Notes: generated by a model not told the origin, from the letters alone. A stretch of DNA of 64,000 nt from Amaurobius ferox (GCA_951213105.1 OX578140.1:32145518-32209517); one strand, 5' to 3'; shown: positions 12,140 to 23,814, counted from the first letter of the stretch. Program-made: numbers and translations.

Positions 12140-13066
12140 GTTTGAAAAAGGATTTTGGGAAACAGTGTGGAAGGAGTCGTGGAAAAATGTAGACGTGTGT
12201 GTTTGATTCGCGTATGATCGCGAATTTTAAGAAAAGGTGGATTAATTTTGAAAGTGGAAGGATGTGATTAAAATATGTAACATAGTTCGACAAGTTGTGC
12301 GTAGAGTCGTTTGGCTCGGTTCAGAGATGAGTCACTCGTGTTTTTAAATGAATCAGCCTGGTAGTAATGGAATAATGAGTCTTGTGAAAAGAGAAAATGG
12401 TTCTTTCACTGGTCGGCTTGAATCGCTAATAGGGCTAGAGGGAAAGCTCATTTTACAGCGATTTGTATTTGCCTGACTCCTCCTTGTGTCCTAAGGTACG
12501 AATCAACCAATCTCCGTAACCAACCAAGATGTCGAATTCCGCCAGCATGATGTTGTGTAGTCAAGTTTCCCGACCATTATGGATTTTGTTCTGCGCAAGA
12601 ATCTCGATGAGTTTATGCCGAGAGTCCATCCTGATATCCTTTCCCATGGTACAGAATTGTAAATGTTATATTTAAAAGAGACGAGGTAAAGTTTTATATA
12701 TATTTAGTCTTCCACCTAACGAATAGAGTGTTAATTGTCAAATCCTCGTGAGTATCGAGTCATTGATGATGTTATATGAAAATGTCGTATATGTTCAAAG
12801 TATACAAATGTGATATATAAATGTCAAGTATAATATGAGGAATATTGTGTTTATTTTATGTATCAGAAAATATGTGTATTCTCTTGGTTCCTCTTCCTCC
12901 AGGGGTGTTCTTAATGGTCACCCTACCGAGTGTAACTCTGAGTTATTGCGAGAAATGCTTGTACTCCACTATTTTCGATCAACTGCCTTGTTATTTCATG
13001 TTTAATAAATGTGTTTGATTTCAAAACTTTGTCTTCTCTGTCGAGTATACCAAAACGTTCGCGACA
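12140..13066 (+). repeat. Right LTR (may begin at 12032)
   Basis: 927-bp direct repeat of the left LTR. If the purine tract at 12024-12031 primes plus-strand synthesis, the true LTR would start TGAACTC at 12032 and end CA at 13066. That gives a TG...CA LTR of 1035 bp, and the left LTR would have lost its first 108 bp. Confidence 0.8.
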
Positions 13067-14278
13067 AATGTGGCATCAAATCAATGCTATTAATTTTCAT
13101 ACGATATTTTGCGATTAACAATTATTCTTTTAATTCATTATTTTAATTTACATACATTTTCAGAAAGAGAAGAAAGATATTTTGTAATGCTAATAGTCAC
13201 CTGTTTTTGAAGTACATGGTATTCTCATCGCACTTAGACAAAATTTAAGATAATATTAAGTTATGTTAATTTGACCATCACTGGCCCATCAATTTGGCTC
13301 CCCCATGATGATATTAAGTGACACTAAAGGACCCTCATAACCCCCAATCTATATTATTTATTTATTTCCTAGTTGTCTTGGAAATAGAACATTTTGAACT
13401 CTGCCACAGTGAAATACTTTATTGTGCAGAGTTCAAAGTTCAATTTGCAGCATTAAAATTTGATTAAAAATATTAACTATTTTTGGGGTGAAAGAATAAC
13501 CTATTTCTTAAAAAAAAGACAACAACTCGTCTGTTTAAGATAAATTACCATTTGCTTTCGACTTTTGCAGTAATTTTAAGTTTGGAAATTTTACCTGTGT
13601 ATGACCATTGTCAGGTATTTAATGTCTCAAATAATGCAAAATGTTCAGAAAGGATTGTTGTAATGTTAATATTTCACTAAAATGTTATTTTTTACAAATG
13701 GTAATTATTATCCCTAAACTTTCTATTATCGATCGAATGCATAAGTATAATTTTTAGAGAAGGTAGATACAAAAATCAACAAAGAACAAACATGTTTCGG
13801 CATTTGTTCGTACTAGTGCATTGTCCTTTAATCCTTGCTTTGCCTCCAAAATCAGTCGAAACTTTTAACCAACCTTTTATGCTGTTAAACTAAAAAAGTG
13901 CTTATTTTATCAGATTGTTCTAAGCATCAGTTTGAGCGAATTTTTATATGGTTTTGTAACTGTTTCAGTACTTCTAAATTTTATTATTTTCAGAATTATA
14001 TATACAGTACAAAGAATTGATTCGTGTAATTGAGTTAAAATTTGTAATAATTTAAAATTAAATAAAGTATTAAGAAATCTGAGATCCCCCTCTCTAAAGT
14101 AGGGTACTGAACAACGGCTTAGTTAGCTTATTGGTACATTCAGTCCTGAGAAATAAATACTTGAATAAGTTGATTATCGTTAATTCAGTCGTTTGAAGAG
14201 AGTTTATTTTCTTGCTCTATGATTGGCACGTAGACTGTCTGGTGATGTCTGGTGATAAAAACTGCAGATGAAGTCGCG
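13067..14278. other. AT-rich intergenic DNA
   Basis: No gene, tRNA or terminal repeat was recognised. Every frame is dense in stops. Confidence 0.5.
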
Positions 14279-14592
14279 TCTGGGTCGGTAGGAAAATACA
14301 ATAGGAAATTTTGTACAATTTTTGGAATTCTGGTTTTCTGAATTTTCAACATTTTTGGATTTCAGGATTTTCAACATATTTGGATTTCTGGATATTCAGA
14401 ATTTTTGGATTTCCGGATTTTCAACATTTCCGGATTTCAACATTTCAGGATTTTCACCATTTCGGGATTTTTAACATTTCTGGATTTTCAACATTTTTGT
14501 ACAATTTTTTTATTTTTTGTACAATTTTGGGAATCTGGGTCGGTAGGAAAATATAACAGGAAAATATTTTGTACTGCAATTTTTGGAATTCC
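14279..14592. repeat. Nested repeat: TTTTCAACATTTCTGGAT array between duplicated flanks
   Basis: An imperfect array of a 20-24-bp motif (GGATTTTCAACATTTCTGGA and variants) fills ~14335-14500. It is bracketed by two copies of a ~50-bp segment beginning TCTGGGTCGGTAGGAAAATA, at 14279-14331 and 14534-14592. The open frames across it come from the repeat and are not treated as genes. Confidence 0.7.
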
Positions 14593-15220
14593 AATACTGA
14601 AAACCTTTTGGTTTTGACCAAGTGCTTACATTCGAATAGCAAATTCAAACTTTTATACCATGAGATTAGTATAGTAAAAATATTAAACAAACAATCTTTT
14701 TATAAGTAATTTGACCAATTTTAAACAGAATGCTTATTAATTGATGTTTGTATCATTACCGCATATAACTTTGTTTTCACGTTTTTTAAAGATATAAATT
14801 GTGTTCCTATTCCGATGCTTACATGGAAGAGATAGGATAGTTTTATCTCAACATTGAAGTAAATTTGCTTGTGTCGTACTTTAACATTGTTTTGCTATTA
14901 TGATTCTAATACATCAAATAAAGTGTTTCCGACTTTGTTATTTTATGACTGGATGTAAAATGTTCTTATACAGTGTTTTGTATCCATAAAACTAAATATA
15001 ACCAAAAAATGACAGAGTTTTGAAACTCAACGATCTACTTATAAAGAGTATAAGTTTAAAGTTTTGTATTTCTGTTACTATTCTAGCCACAAGATTGATG
15101 CAAGTATTAGAATACTCAGTAAATAGCCTTTAGTTTTTGTTTATACTAATGCATTTTCTGTCCATTTTGTTCTAAACGAACAGGAGCATTTATGCTGAAA
15201 GATTTTAATTGAACTTCATA
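14593..15220. other. AT-rich spacer
   Basis: No gene or repeat unit recognised. Confidence 0.45.
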
Positions 15221-15410
15221 TTACTTTCCTTTACATAATGTATGAGGAAAGTATTGTGACGGGGTCGAAAATTCTAATTCGAATTTTCGACGGGAGAGCA
15301 CGTTTCAAGCATCCCTGATCACGAATCAAACATTTTTGAAGTGATGTTTGTGTGTGTGTGTGTGTGTGTGAAAGTATGTTTGTGTGTCTGTGTGTGTGTG
15401 TAAAAGTATG

Positions 15411-15478
<68 letters not shown>

Positions 15479-16097
15479 TCAGTGAGACTGTGGAGACAAT
15501 AACTGACGAACGAATGGGCCGATTCGAACAAAATTTGGTACAAAAATCACAATCCGTAAACACTGAAAGCTTATTGTTTTTATGCGCAATCGAATGTCGA
15601 GAACCCCCTAAATTTTTGAGTGAAATTTCAAAAAATTCGTCAAAAAATCAAAACCGCTAATAAAGTTACACAAATAGACATTTCTTATGTAATTTTTCAT
15701 TAGAAAACGATTGACATAAATTTTAGAATGCTAACATGAACCGTTCTCGGGATATTGCACATTTTTCAAAAAAAATATCAAAAAGTCATAAAATAAAAAA
15801 AACATTTCCTATTGAGAAACATGTTCCTATTGAGAAACATGAAATTTTCGAGACGAATTTGGCGAAATGTCGCCAACTTGGCGGCATTTTTAATTGTTGC
15901 CAAATTAACAAAAATCTCGCCAAATGGATAAAAATGACGCTAAATCAATCAAAATAACAACTAATTGAAGAAAATTCAATATCTTGGAAAGAATATAAGT
16001 ATCTACTATAAGAATATCATTTTTTTAACTGTAAAAGTAGTAAATTCATTGCATTATATAAAGAAAGTCATGTGTTGCCCACATCAGATTTTTTTTC
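15221..16097 (+). repeat. Family A dispersed repeat, copy A1
   Basis: It begins with the family's TTACTTTCCT...ACATAATGTAT...GGAAAGTATTGTGACGGGG signature. It then carries a near-palindrome (TCGAAAATTC...GAATTTTCGA), a TG microsatellite, the GACGAACGAATGG block, a block of alternating GGCGA and TCGCC motifs, and the 3' end GAAAGTCATGTGTTGCCCAC ATCAG plus T-run. Length is ~880 bp. No classic transposase is encoded. A frame of ~45 codons after the TG run stays open in several copies. Confidence 0.75.
15350..15480. repeat. TG microsatellite inside A1
   Basis: Interrupted (TG)n. All well-preserved family A copies have a TG run at this same internal position, so the seed is part of the family. 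Confidence 0.85.
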
Positions 16098-16805
16098 CCA
16101 TCACATATACATAGTATAATGTATTTCGAACATTGTAATGGGATTAAAAATGCCGATTTCTTTTCTTTTCTTTTTTTTTGCGTGCGTGTGTGTGTGTATG
16201 TGTAGAGATATGCTTTATCGGTCATTTCTGAATTCGAATCGAACGTTAATTGTAAGAATGTAAGATATGTTTCTCTAAGATATGTTTATATTATGCGTCC
16301 GGGATTCTGCACGCGCGATAATTCAAGAATCCATGGAACGATTTGAGTGAACGATTGAGTGAACGATTTGAGTACGATTATCACAATCTGTAGGTACTGG
16401 AATCACATTGATTATATAGAGCGATAAACTATGCGGAAATCTTCCAATTCTTCAAATATTTTTCAAACATTAAAAAAAAAGAAATTCATGACATAGAAAT
16501 ATTTAGTTCTTATGATATCATTTAATTTGTTAAATTCAATTTCAACAGTGTGGTTTATCATTAGAGAACGAATGGTACTAATTTTAGAACGATGAAATGA
16601 ACCGATTTTTATATACTGCATTTTTCGTGAATAAATTCCTTTGAAAAGTTTCATAAATTTAAAGTATTAAGCATCGTTAATTAAGTTGCATTTCCTTATT
16701 AAATAAATAATAAATAATAATCAAATAAATAATAAATAAATGTAATAAGTATATTAACACTATTCTCGTAAATATAACATGTTTCATTTACTAGATAATT
16801 TTGCG
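16098..16805. other. AT-rich spacer with partial family A similarity
   Basis: No gene. 16240-16680 shares loose similarity with the family A body (for example AACGATTTGAGTGAACGATT and the stretch near 16560-16630), so it may be a very old copy. Confidence 0.3.
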
Positions 16806-17951
16806 TTCCCTATATAATGTATTGTGTACACATATCATAATGTATTGTGACGGAGTCGAAAATTCGAATTCGAGTTTCGACCGAAGGCTACGTTTCAAGC
16901 ATCCTTGAACTCGAATCACACGTTTCTGAGGTGGTGTGTGTGTGTGTTTGTTTGTGTGTGAGAGAGAGAGAGAAAGAGAGAGCGAGAGAGAGAGAGCGAG
17001 CGAGAGAGAGAGAGAGAGCGAGAGAGAGAGAGAGAGATCACGAACGAATGGAGCTTTTCGAAAGAAATTTGTTACGCATATTACAATTAGTAAATATTGG
17101 AAGCCAATTGATTTTAATCGGATTCGAATGTTTGGATGACCCCGAAATTTTTTAATGAAATTTTGAAAAAATTCATTAAAAATCAGAACCTGTAAAAATG
17201 TTATGTAAATTATCATTTTTTACGTAATTTTTTATTAGAAAACGAGGGACATACACTTCAGGTACGCTAGCATACCTCGTTCTTAAGATATTACAAGTTT
17301 TTCTAACAAATTTATCAAAAATATTTCACAAAATTAAAAAGTATTAACTATCATGAAATATGTATGCTAACCTTTCATGCAAAATTATTCGGCAGATTTA
17401 CTAACATCAATCTCGTGGATCTAGTTCGTTTCATTCACGAGAGAAGTTACTTGTGCAATAGCTTTGTAATTTTACGACAAACGATTCACCAATAGTCATT
17501 TATACATAAGAAAACTTCTTTTCTATGTCTATGCGTAACGCTTGGTGATCAATTCGATGAACTTGGTGACTTATTTAGCGAAATATCGCCAACATGATAT
17601 GTCACCCCATATTGATAAAAATATAGTCCAAATTGGAAAAATAACGTTACATTAACGGAAATGAAGCCAAATTGTTGAAATAATTATTAAAATATTTTAA
17701 TATATGGACAATATTGCTTATTTTGGATGCTACCAATATTGATAATTGCTAATTTAAAGTTGCATGAAATATAAATTAATAGGCTGTTTCGAAATAGTTT
17801 TACATGTTGCCATCAAGAAAAGCGCCAAATGTACAATTCAATGTTAAAACCATTGTGCCGTGGATATTATGCTTCATGTTTTCGCTGTGAAAGATGTAAA
17901 TTAATTGCATTATAGAAGGAAAGTCATTTTCTGCTTATATCAGATTCTTTT
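16806..17951 (+). repeat. Family A dispersed repeat, diverged copy A2
   Basis: Diverged from A1 but collinear. It has ATAATGTATTGTGACGGAGT at its start, TG then GA microsatellites, the GAACGAATGG block near 17043, the ATCTCGTGGATCTAGTTCGT block near 17410, TCGCCAACATGATATG near 17587, and GGAAAGTCAT near the 3' end. It is longer than A1, with extra AT-rich DNA at ~17600-17870. Confidence 0.6.
16960..17037. repeat. GA microsatellite in A2
   Basis: Interrupted (GA)n with GCGA interruptions, directly after a TG run. Open frames through it are artefacts. Confidence 0.9.
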
Positions 17952-18806
17952 AATAGTTTTGAGTTTTTACGCCAAATATAGCGATTTTGGCCAATTTTGG
18001 TGAAAGAACACAACAAAGAGATGGAGACTCGCTCTATTGAAAAGGTGATAAATTGTTATCTTGATAAAACTGTCATTTTATTCTATTTTTTGAAACCGTA
18101 TCATAAATCCATTTTCCATTAGGCTAATGAGAGATGCCATTAGATGAAAGAAAACAATCATGCTAAAATATTTATATTACTTCCACACATTCTATTCTAT
18201 CAGATTAAAGCACTCCTACATTTAAACTCCAGGACTTTCGTTTCTGTAAATAAGAAGCTCGTTAACCAGGGCAAGTGTCCTTGACAGAACCATAAAACTA
18301 GAAATAAAGGAAACATCTGAGAAATAAACTGAGTTACATTTAAAAATATTCACTGAAAGAATTGCTAAGTAATTGCTTCGAATTAGGTTAATTAATTTTT
18401 ATTTGCAGATCGTGACCTTTACGCGAAATAGTGCAATTATGAAATATTCAATTTTTGCAGATTTCCACACATATGATAAGACTTCCCTAGCAAGACTTCA
18501 TAAGAATACAGGAATTACCACAGTGGATAAATTTGAAGGCTTAATTTTAACAAAGTGAAAACTGTTGAATTTAATTCACATCAATAGTAGGGGAGAATGG
18601 GGGAATTATAGTGGGTAAGCGAATCTCACACATCTCAATTTTATTATTATAATAATGTACAGCACCTCAAATATATTGAACTTCATTGTTTAAAATAAAA
18701 TATTATATATAATATTATATATAATTAATATAATATTATATTCTTAAGTTATGTTATCTTCGACATAGGTAAAGAACTTGATCCTATGAAAGTACTTGCT
18801 TTGCTC

Positions 18807-18810
<4 letters not shown>
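17952..18810. other. AT-rich spacer
   Basis: No gene recognised. 18690-18745 is a palindromic ATTATATATAATATTATA run. Confidence 0.45.
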
Positions 18811-18854
<44 letters not shown>

Positions 18855-18893
18855 GTCTGTATGTATACCTGTCTGTCTGTCTGTCTGTCTGTC
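18811..18893. repeat. CT then GTCT compound microsatellite
   Basis: (CT)n to ~18850, followed by (GTCT)n with one interruption. Confidence 0.9.
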
Positions 18894-20044
18894 GTTACGT
18901 GTAGAGAAAATACCACAGATCCAGCAGCTAGTTGGCTTTATTAGCATCATGTGTGCTATATATTTCTTTGTGTTTAACCAATGTGCTCATACTTCTGATT
19001 TAAATTTATTTATGTTTCTGTTTATTAAACTAAGTTCCCGTAACATCATATTTCCCTTGAGTCAAAGTGTACTGGTATTTCAACATGGTCAGTGTATCAT
19101 TTAAAAATGAATGCTTTTCAACTTGGGATACCCAAAGGAAAAAAAATCCTGTCGCTAAGTAAAAAAATATTTTAGATACACATTTGGTCTATTGGAATGA
19201 CCATCCTTATACGCAATCTACAACCGATAGTACCGATAGTATCTACAACCGAAGTACAACCGATCAGTGGAAGAATCTATATATCACACAAAATGGCAAT
19301 AAAGTCAACCATCTGGATCAGTGTCACTTACCTCGCAGGTAACTATGGAAAAAGAGAGAGTGCGACGGCCATACTGTCATCATAGACCTTCTATGGCTGT
19401 CATGGTCTTCACATGCCTGGCGTTACAGGATCAAGTTCTTTGCCTATGTCGAAGATGGTACGACTTCATAAAACCTCGTATGCAAATTATCTCTAGAAGA
19501 TGCATAACTGGAGTTCATCTATCATAAATTAAGTTCTATTTTATTAATAAAGTTCAAAATAAAGAAAAAATATTAAATGTATTTCAGTGACTACAGATGT
19601 TATAAGTTCTCCAAATGGTGCTACAATCTACCCCTAGAAAAAATTAATACGACATTGATCGTGGCCATCTTGCTTTCTTTGTGTAATGAGTGCTGAATAA
19701 TTTGTGTTTAGCGAGTATTTCTTCTTATTCTGATAGTACATATTTCTCAAGGTAGGATCATTTATACGTGTTTATCCATTATTATTCCTACTAAATATGC
19801 ATTCACAACTACATCTTTTGTCATTTAGTAGAGGTTTAGTGACTCTTAGTTGTCATCTTGTGCTAAGGATAGATTATGTTTTTCACTATGGATTAGGGCA
19901 ACCACAAGTATTTTGAGGAGAGCTCCAAAATAATCAACTACCCAAATTTTTAATAACTGGAATCACTCAGTTTACGGTTGAAATTCGCTTTGGAGCTTAG
20001 AATCAATTTGGAGCTATTCTCGCTAACTTAGCGTCCTTTATGCA
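18894..20044. other. Intergenic DNA, no gene supported
   Basis: Two overlapping short frames at 19197-19527 lie in a locally higher-GC patch containing ACTTACCTCGCAGGTAACT. I recognise no protein family, and nothing confirms an exon. The rest is AT-rich. Confidence 0.35.
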
Positions 20045-20703
20045 ATTTTGACGATATTTTCGTCAATCTGGGATGACATATCGTCAAGTTGAAAATGTTT
20101 CGCTTAATAAGTCGCCAAGTTTGTCAAAATAATCCCCAAGCGTTACAGACAGACGGAGAGAAGATCATATGACTGTTGGCGATTTGTAAGGGGTCAAAAT
20201 ACAGAAGTAATACTCAATGTGTTTGTTATTTCGTGAATGGAACGAACTAGATCCACAAGATTGATGTTAACAATTTTATCACATAATATTACATACGAAA
20301 AAGAAACATATTTCACAATATTTAATTTTTTTTTTAATTTATGTGAATTTTTTTTTATAAATGTATTTGAAAAATGTGCAATACTCCCAGTACGGTTCAT
20401 TCTAGCGTTCTGAACTTTGTATCAATCATTAATGAAAAAATATCATAAAAATGATTATTTACGTAACAGGATTGAAGGTTTTGATTTTTTGCTGATTTTT
20501 TTCAAAAAAAAATTCAAAAATTTGGGGACTCCTGAACATTCCATTACGTTTAAAGCCAATAGGCTTCCAGTATTCACTGACAGTAATATTTGTTCAAAAC
20601 GCTCCATTAGTTCTTGAGATATCACTTTCACAGACTCATGAACACACATGTATATACTTACACACACACACACACACACACATATATGTGCCGATAAAAA
20701 CAT
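20045..20703 (-). repeat. Family A dispersed repeat, inverted partial copy A3
   Basis: The reverse complement is collinear with A1. From right to left on the plus strand it has an AC microsatellite (20656-20685), the block around the TGAACATTCCATTACG segment, the GAATGGAACGAACTAGATCC block (~20235), and the CGTCAA/TTGACG block near 20050-20090. The 3' end is missing. Confidence 0.6.
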
Positions 20704-21234
20704 AACTGTTAAATGGTCAGGCGTACCAAAATGCGGTAAAATAATACTTTAGTGGAATTGAAAGGTTAATGTGCCAAAATAATTATATTTTTACAATTCA
20801 TTTAAATAAACTTTCGTTGTGAGTATAGTGATAATTGTGTACGTTGCATTTGTTCCGAGAATAACCAGCCAAATTTATCTCTACAGTGAGCGCCAACTTA
20901 CCTAATCTGAAAAGTAAATTATCGGTCGTTGACTACAATGTTCAGCATTTAAATTATAATATTTATTTTGGTAGCACTCAATTATTAAAACATACATTTA
21001 CAAATAATACTTTGTACTACAACAACTAATTTAATCTTTCGTGAGAGATACCACGGAGGAGATGTGTGACCAAGCATTATTCACCTAAATACTTGTATAA
21101 AAAAATATCTACACTTGACCTGATTGTCATAATATAAATGCAGTACATAACATGGATAATTATTTGAAATTATACTAAATTCGCAATTTCATTTGAAATA
21201 ATTTTCCATGTTATTTTGGACAATTAAAACGCAA
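20704..21234. other. AT-rich spacer
   Basis: No gene or repeat unit recognised. Confidence 0.4.
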
Positions 21235-21346
21235 TTTAATGGATTGGAAAAGAGAAAATAAATTTGAGACTGTAGGTAAAGCAAATTATCGGTCATATCG
21301 GACATGAGCTGTCCACACAATTATCGGACATGAGCTGTCCACATCA
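21235..21346 (+). repeat. 3' end of a dispersed repeat related to family D
   Basis: It contains GAAAATAAATTTGAGACTGT followed by CGGACATGAGCTGTCCACA, the latter tandemly doubled with a ~26-bp period. Similar ends occur at 32335-32408, 43420-43480 and 62555-62615. Confidence 0.5.
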
Positions 21347-22243
21347 TATGTCTTACATGATGTTCAACATGTATATAAAGTACGCGTATATAAAGTATAC
21401 CAAATTTTTGGTATATCAAATATACCAAAGAGTTGGAATACAGAAGATGAGCAGAAAAAAATAAATAAAATGCGAAATTTATGAACTCAACTTGCAGAGA
21501 AGGAGAAAATTCGATAAACAAAAAGAAGACACAGTCCTGCCATACCTCGAAGAAATGGGGTGCCTTTGGCAAATCATTAACCATGTTACTGAAAATGTTT
21601 TGGATATGAAAAGCTTTAAGGAAATCCAGATCGAATACAGAAGAACACTTTTAAATAATTAAGGCAGAAGAAACATTAAACAGGTGACTAGCCAACAATG
21701 GCTAATCATGTAGGATTTATTGATTTCTTACACAATTTTCAATTTTGATGTCTTTTCAAGCAGCACTCTAAAGCACGTTTGATTTCACTAATATACGATA
21801 GTATTACAGACAAGGAATTTGATAATACGCAATTATTGAACTCTTCAATAGGGTCCTAGGGTTACCTAGGACTCTAAAAGTACAACGCTCAGTTAATTTT
21901 GATGCATGTTGTCCTTAAAATGTTACACATTTATACTCTATATGTTGCACACTTATATATATTACTAGCAGCGATTACTCGTCGTTGCTCGGGATTTACG
22001 ATGCAAAACTCTGATAAAAATTACTCCGTAACATATAGGGACGTGACTCTTATACATTGCATTTTCACTGTGAAAGAAGTAAATTCATTGCATTATGTAA
22101 GAAAAATATCATTGCATTATTATAAGTCATAGCTGCTTCCGGTGTGCTTACGGCACGCAATTCGCAACTAGGGCCTCCGGGTGGGTGGCCCTGGCGGGCA
22201 GCGTCTCGGAATGTGATTATTAGACGTCCGCAATTGCGGTTCC
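21347..22243. other. Intergenic DNA with repeat fragments
   Basis: No gene. 21960-22000 holds a TTACTCGTCGTTGCTCGGG motif like that at ~53340. 22060-22110 resembles the family A 3' region (GTAAATTCATTGCATTAT). 22140-22215 is a GC-rich patch of unknown origin. Confidence 0.4.
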
Positions 22244-22492
22244 GGACATAATCCCGACAGCCAAAATCCCGACAAGTCAGAATCCGGACAGCCGAAATCC
22301 CGACATGCCAAAAATCGCGACAGGGTCGAAATCCCGACAAGTCAAAACCCCGACAAGGTCGAAATCCCGATAGCCGAAATCTACTCTTGCGCAGACTAAT
22401 ACAACACTAAGGCGGTCATCGCAGTGACGTCACTAGGGTTAGAATTTACTAATCAGCACCCCCCCCCCCCACGCACATGCGCTGGACTAACG
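22244..22492 (+). repeat. Left inverted arm of the foldback-like element
   Basis: It contains about eight variants of the CCCGACA unit, then the inner unique block ending in a run of 12 C. Confidence 0.75.
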
Positions 22493-22884
22493 CTGGGCAC
22501 ACACACATGGCTGTCTACGCCTATATGTATAGCTTGATCAAAATTATCGGCTTTTTTACATCTCTACATTTTACAAATTAATAGTTTTAATCACAAAATC
22601 ATAACAATTATGCCATTACTGAAATAAATTTTGACAAATTGAAATGACAGTCAAAGATTAAAATGGTAAAACAGGTGTGTATAAGATTTATGATTCTTTT
22701 GTTTGGGTACTCGTTTCTTTTACTGGTCACTAGTGGAGGGGATGAAGGGGGTAGGTCATAAGCACGCCCCAAATGGGAGAGTGGGAGAAGAGAGATCAAC
22801 CCCATGCCAATCACTCAATGCCAGCCATTGTCACTCAATGCCAGAATATATGGCCATTGTCGTAGCAAGCGGATGGAGACAAGA

Positions 22885-23128
22885 GGGAGCGTGAGTCAGC
22901 GCATGTGCGTGGGGGGAGGGGGTGCTGATTAGTAAATTCTAACCATAATGACGTCACTGCGATGACCACCTTAGTGTTATATTAGTCTGTGCAAGAGTGG
23001 GTGGGTTTTGGCTGTCGGGATTTTGGCTTGTCGGGATTTCGACCCTGTCGGGATTTTGGCATGTCGGGATTTCGGCTGTCGGGATCCTGGTTTGTCGGAG
23101 TTTCGGATGTCGGGATTACGACCCAGAC
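22885..23128 (-). repeat. Right inverted arm of the foldback-like element
   Basis: The mirror copy. The inner G-rich run and TGCTGATTAGTAAATTCTAA come first, then seven or eight GTCGGGATT units. The array units are more regular than those of the left arm. Confidence 0.75.
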
Positions 23129-23282
23129 CCCCACAATTGATGTACAGTTAATATGTACAGTTTGAAAGGAAAACTAAAGTTACTCTTAAACGCTAAGAAA
23201 CAATGCAAATGTTAACAAATTAAATGCCATTATCCTAATTTGTTAGGTTTTACAGCAATGCTTACTTGTAAACCACATTTTT

Positions 23283-23814
23283 TTATTTTCCTCCCGAAGC
23301 TAAAACATACAAATTTTGTAAAGTTCCTACTCTTGAGCATGCCACATGCAATTGGCCATGAGAGAAGCAAGGACCTTCTAAATTCACGCCTGCAAAATTA
23401 AAGGTTTGTCCTTGAGCCTTGTTGATGGTCATGACAAATGCCAGTCTAACTGGGAACAGGACTCATTTGAAACTCAATGGTAGGTCTGTTGGTATTAACG
23501 GTATGCGAGGTATGAATACATCCTCTCCTTTTGCCTTTCCCGTTAATACCGTGGCTTCGATGACATTTGGTAAAATATTTTTTAAACAGAGTCGTGTTTC
23601 ATTGCATAGTTTTGGCGGGTCCAGATTTCGCAGAAGCATTATTGGTAATCCTTTCTTTAATTTCAAGATATGAGAAGGCATTCCAGGTGGCGCAACGTAG
23701 TTCAGAAATTCCAGCGGGTAATTAACGGCATCATCGGTGTCCACTGCAGAGTCAAATAACTTGTCATGATATAAGAAAGAATCTTCTTCATAAAATAAAT
23801 TAGTTTCTAGCTAC
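23283..23814 (-). pseudogene. Helitron Pif1-like helicase fragment (C-terminal)
   Basis: One minus-strand frame from ~23814 down to a TAA at 23283-23285 reads as the end of a Helitron Rep/helicase. It includes YPLEFLNYVAPPGMPSHILK, LKKGLPIMLLRNLDPPKLCN, VIEATVLTGKAKGEDVFIPR, FPVRLAFVMTINKAQGQTF and CFSHGQLHVACSRV. The AFVMTINKAQGQ and VACSRV strings correspond to the last conserved helicase motifs (V and VI) of the SF1 Pif1 family, which unwinds DNA in rolling-circle transposition. A single in-frame TGA at 23463-23465 sits where relatives have Arg. The N-terminal Rep and Walker motifs are absent. It abuts the Tc1 fragment at ~23812. Confidence 0.85.

Larger units (their letters stand above)
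7557..13066 (+). mobile_element. LTR retrotransposon carrying gag-protease but no pol
   Basis: Two direct 927-bp repeats (7557-8483 and 12140-13066, offset 4583, one mismatch seen, no indels) enclose a leader with a primer-binding-like site, an intact 687-codon Gag-protease ORF, and ~1.2 kb of non-coding DNA. Reverse transcriptase, RNase H and integrase are absent. The Gag and DTG protease best suit Ty3/gypsy-type elements, with BEL/Pao possible. The near-identical LTRs mean a recent insertion or gene conversion. It should be non-autonomous and need enzymes from a partner element. No matching target duplication was found at the outer ends. Confidence 0.8.
22244..23128. mobile_element. Foldback-like element with long inverted repeats bearing GTCGGGATT arrays
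   Basis: Two ~245-bp arms, 22244-22492 and 22885-23128, are inverted copies. Each outer half is an array of about seven or eight 15-18-bp units built on CCCGACA(G/A)...AAAAT, which reads GTCGGGATTTT on the other arm. Each inner half is unique sequence (CAGACTAATAYAACACTAAG, GCAGTGACGTCA, TTTACTAATCAGCACC and a poly-C run). The ~390-bp middle has no transposase. Sub-terminal tandem arrays inside long inverted repeats are the hallmark of Foldback-type elements. This identification is by structure only. Confidence 0.7.

Noticed and set aside
15231..15660. Thr-His and Cys-Val repeat frames across TG/AC microsatellites
   Set aside because: Caused by the dinucleotide repeats. Only the sequence after the repeat was considered for coding potential.
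19197..19527. Possible host exon with ACTTACCTCGCAGGTAACT splice-like motif
   Set aside because: No protein family recognised, two frames overlap, and splice-like motifs are common by chance.
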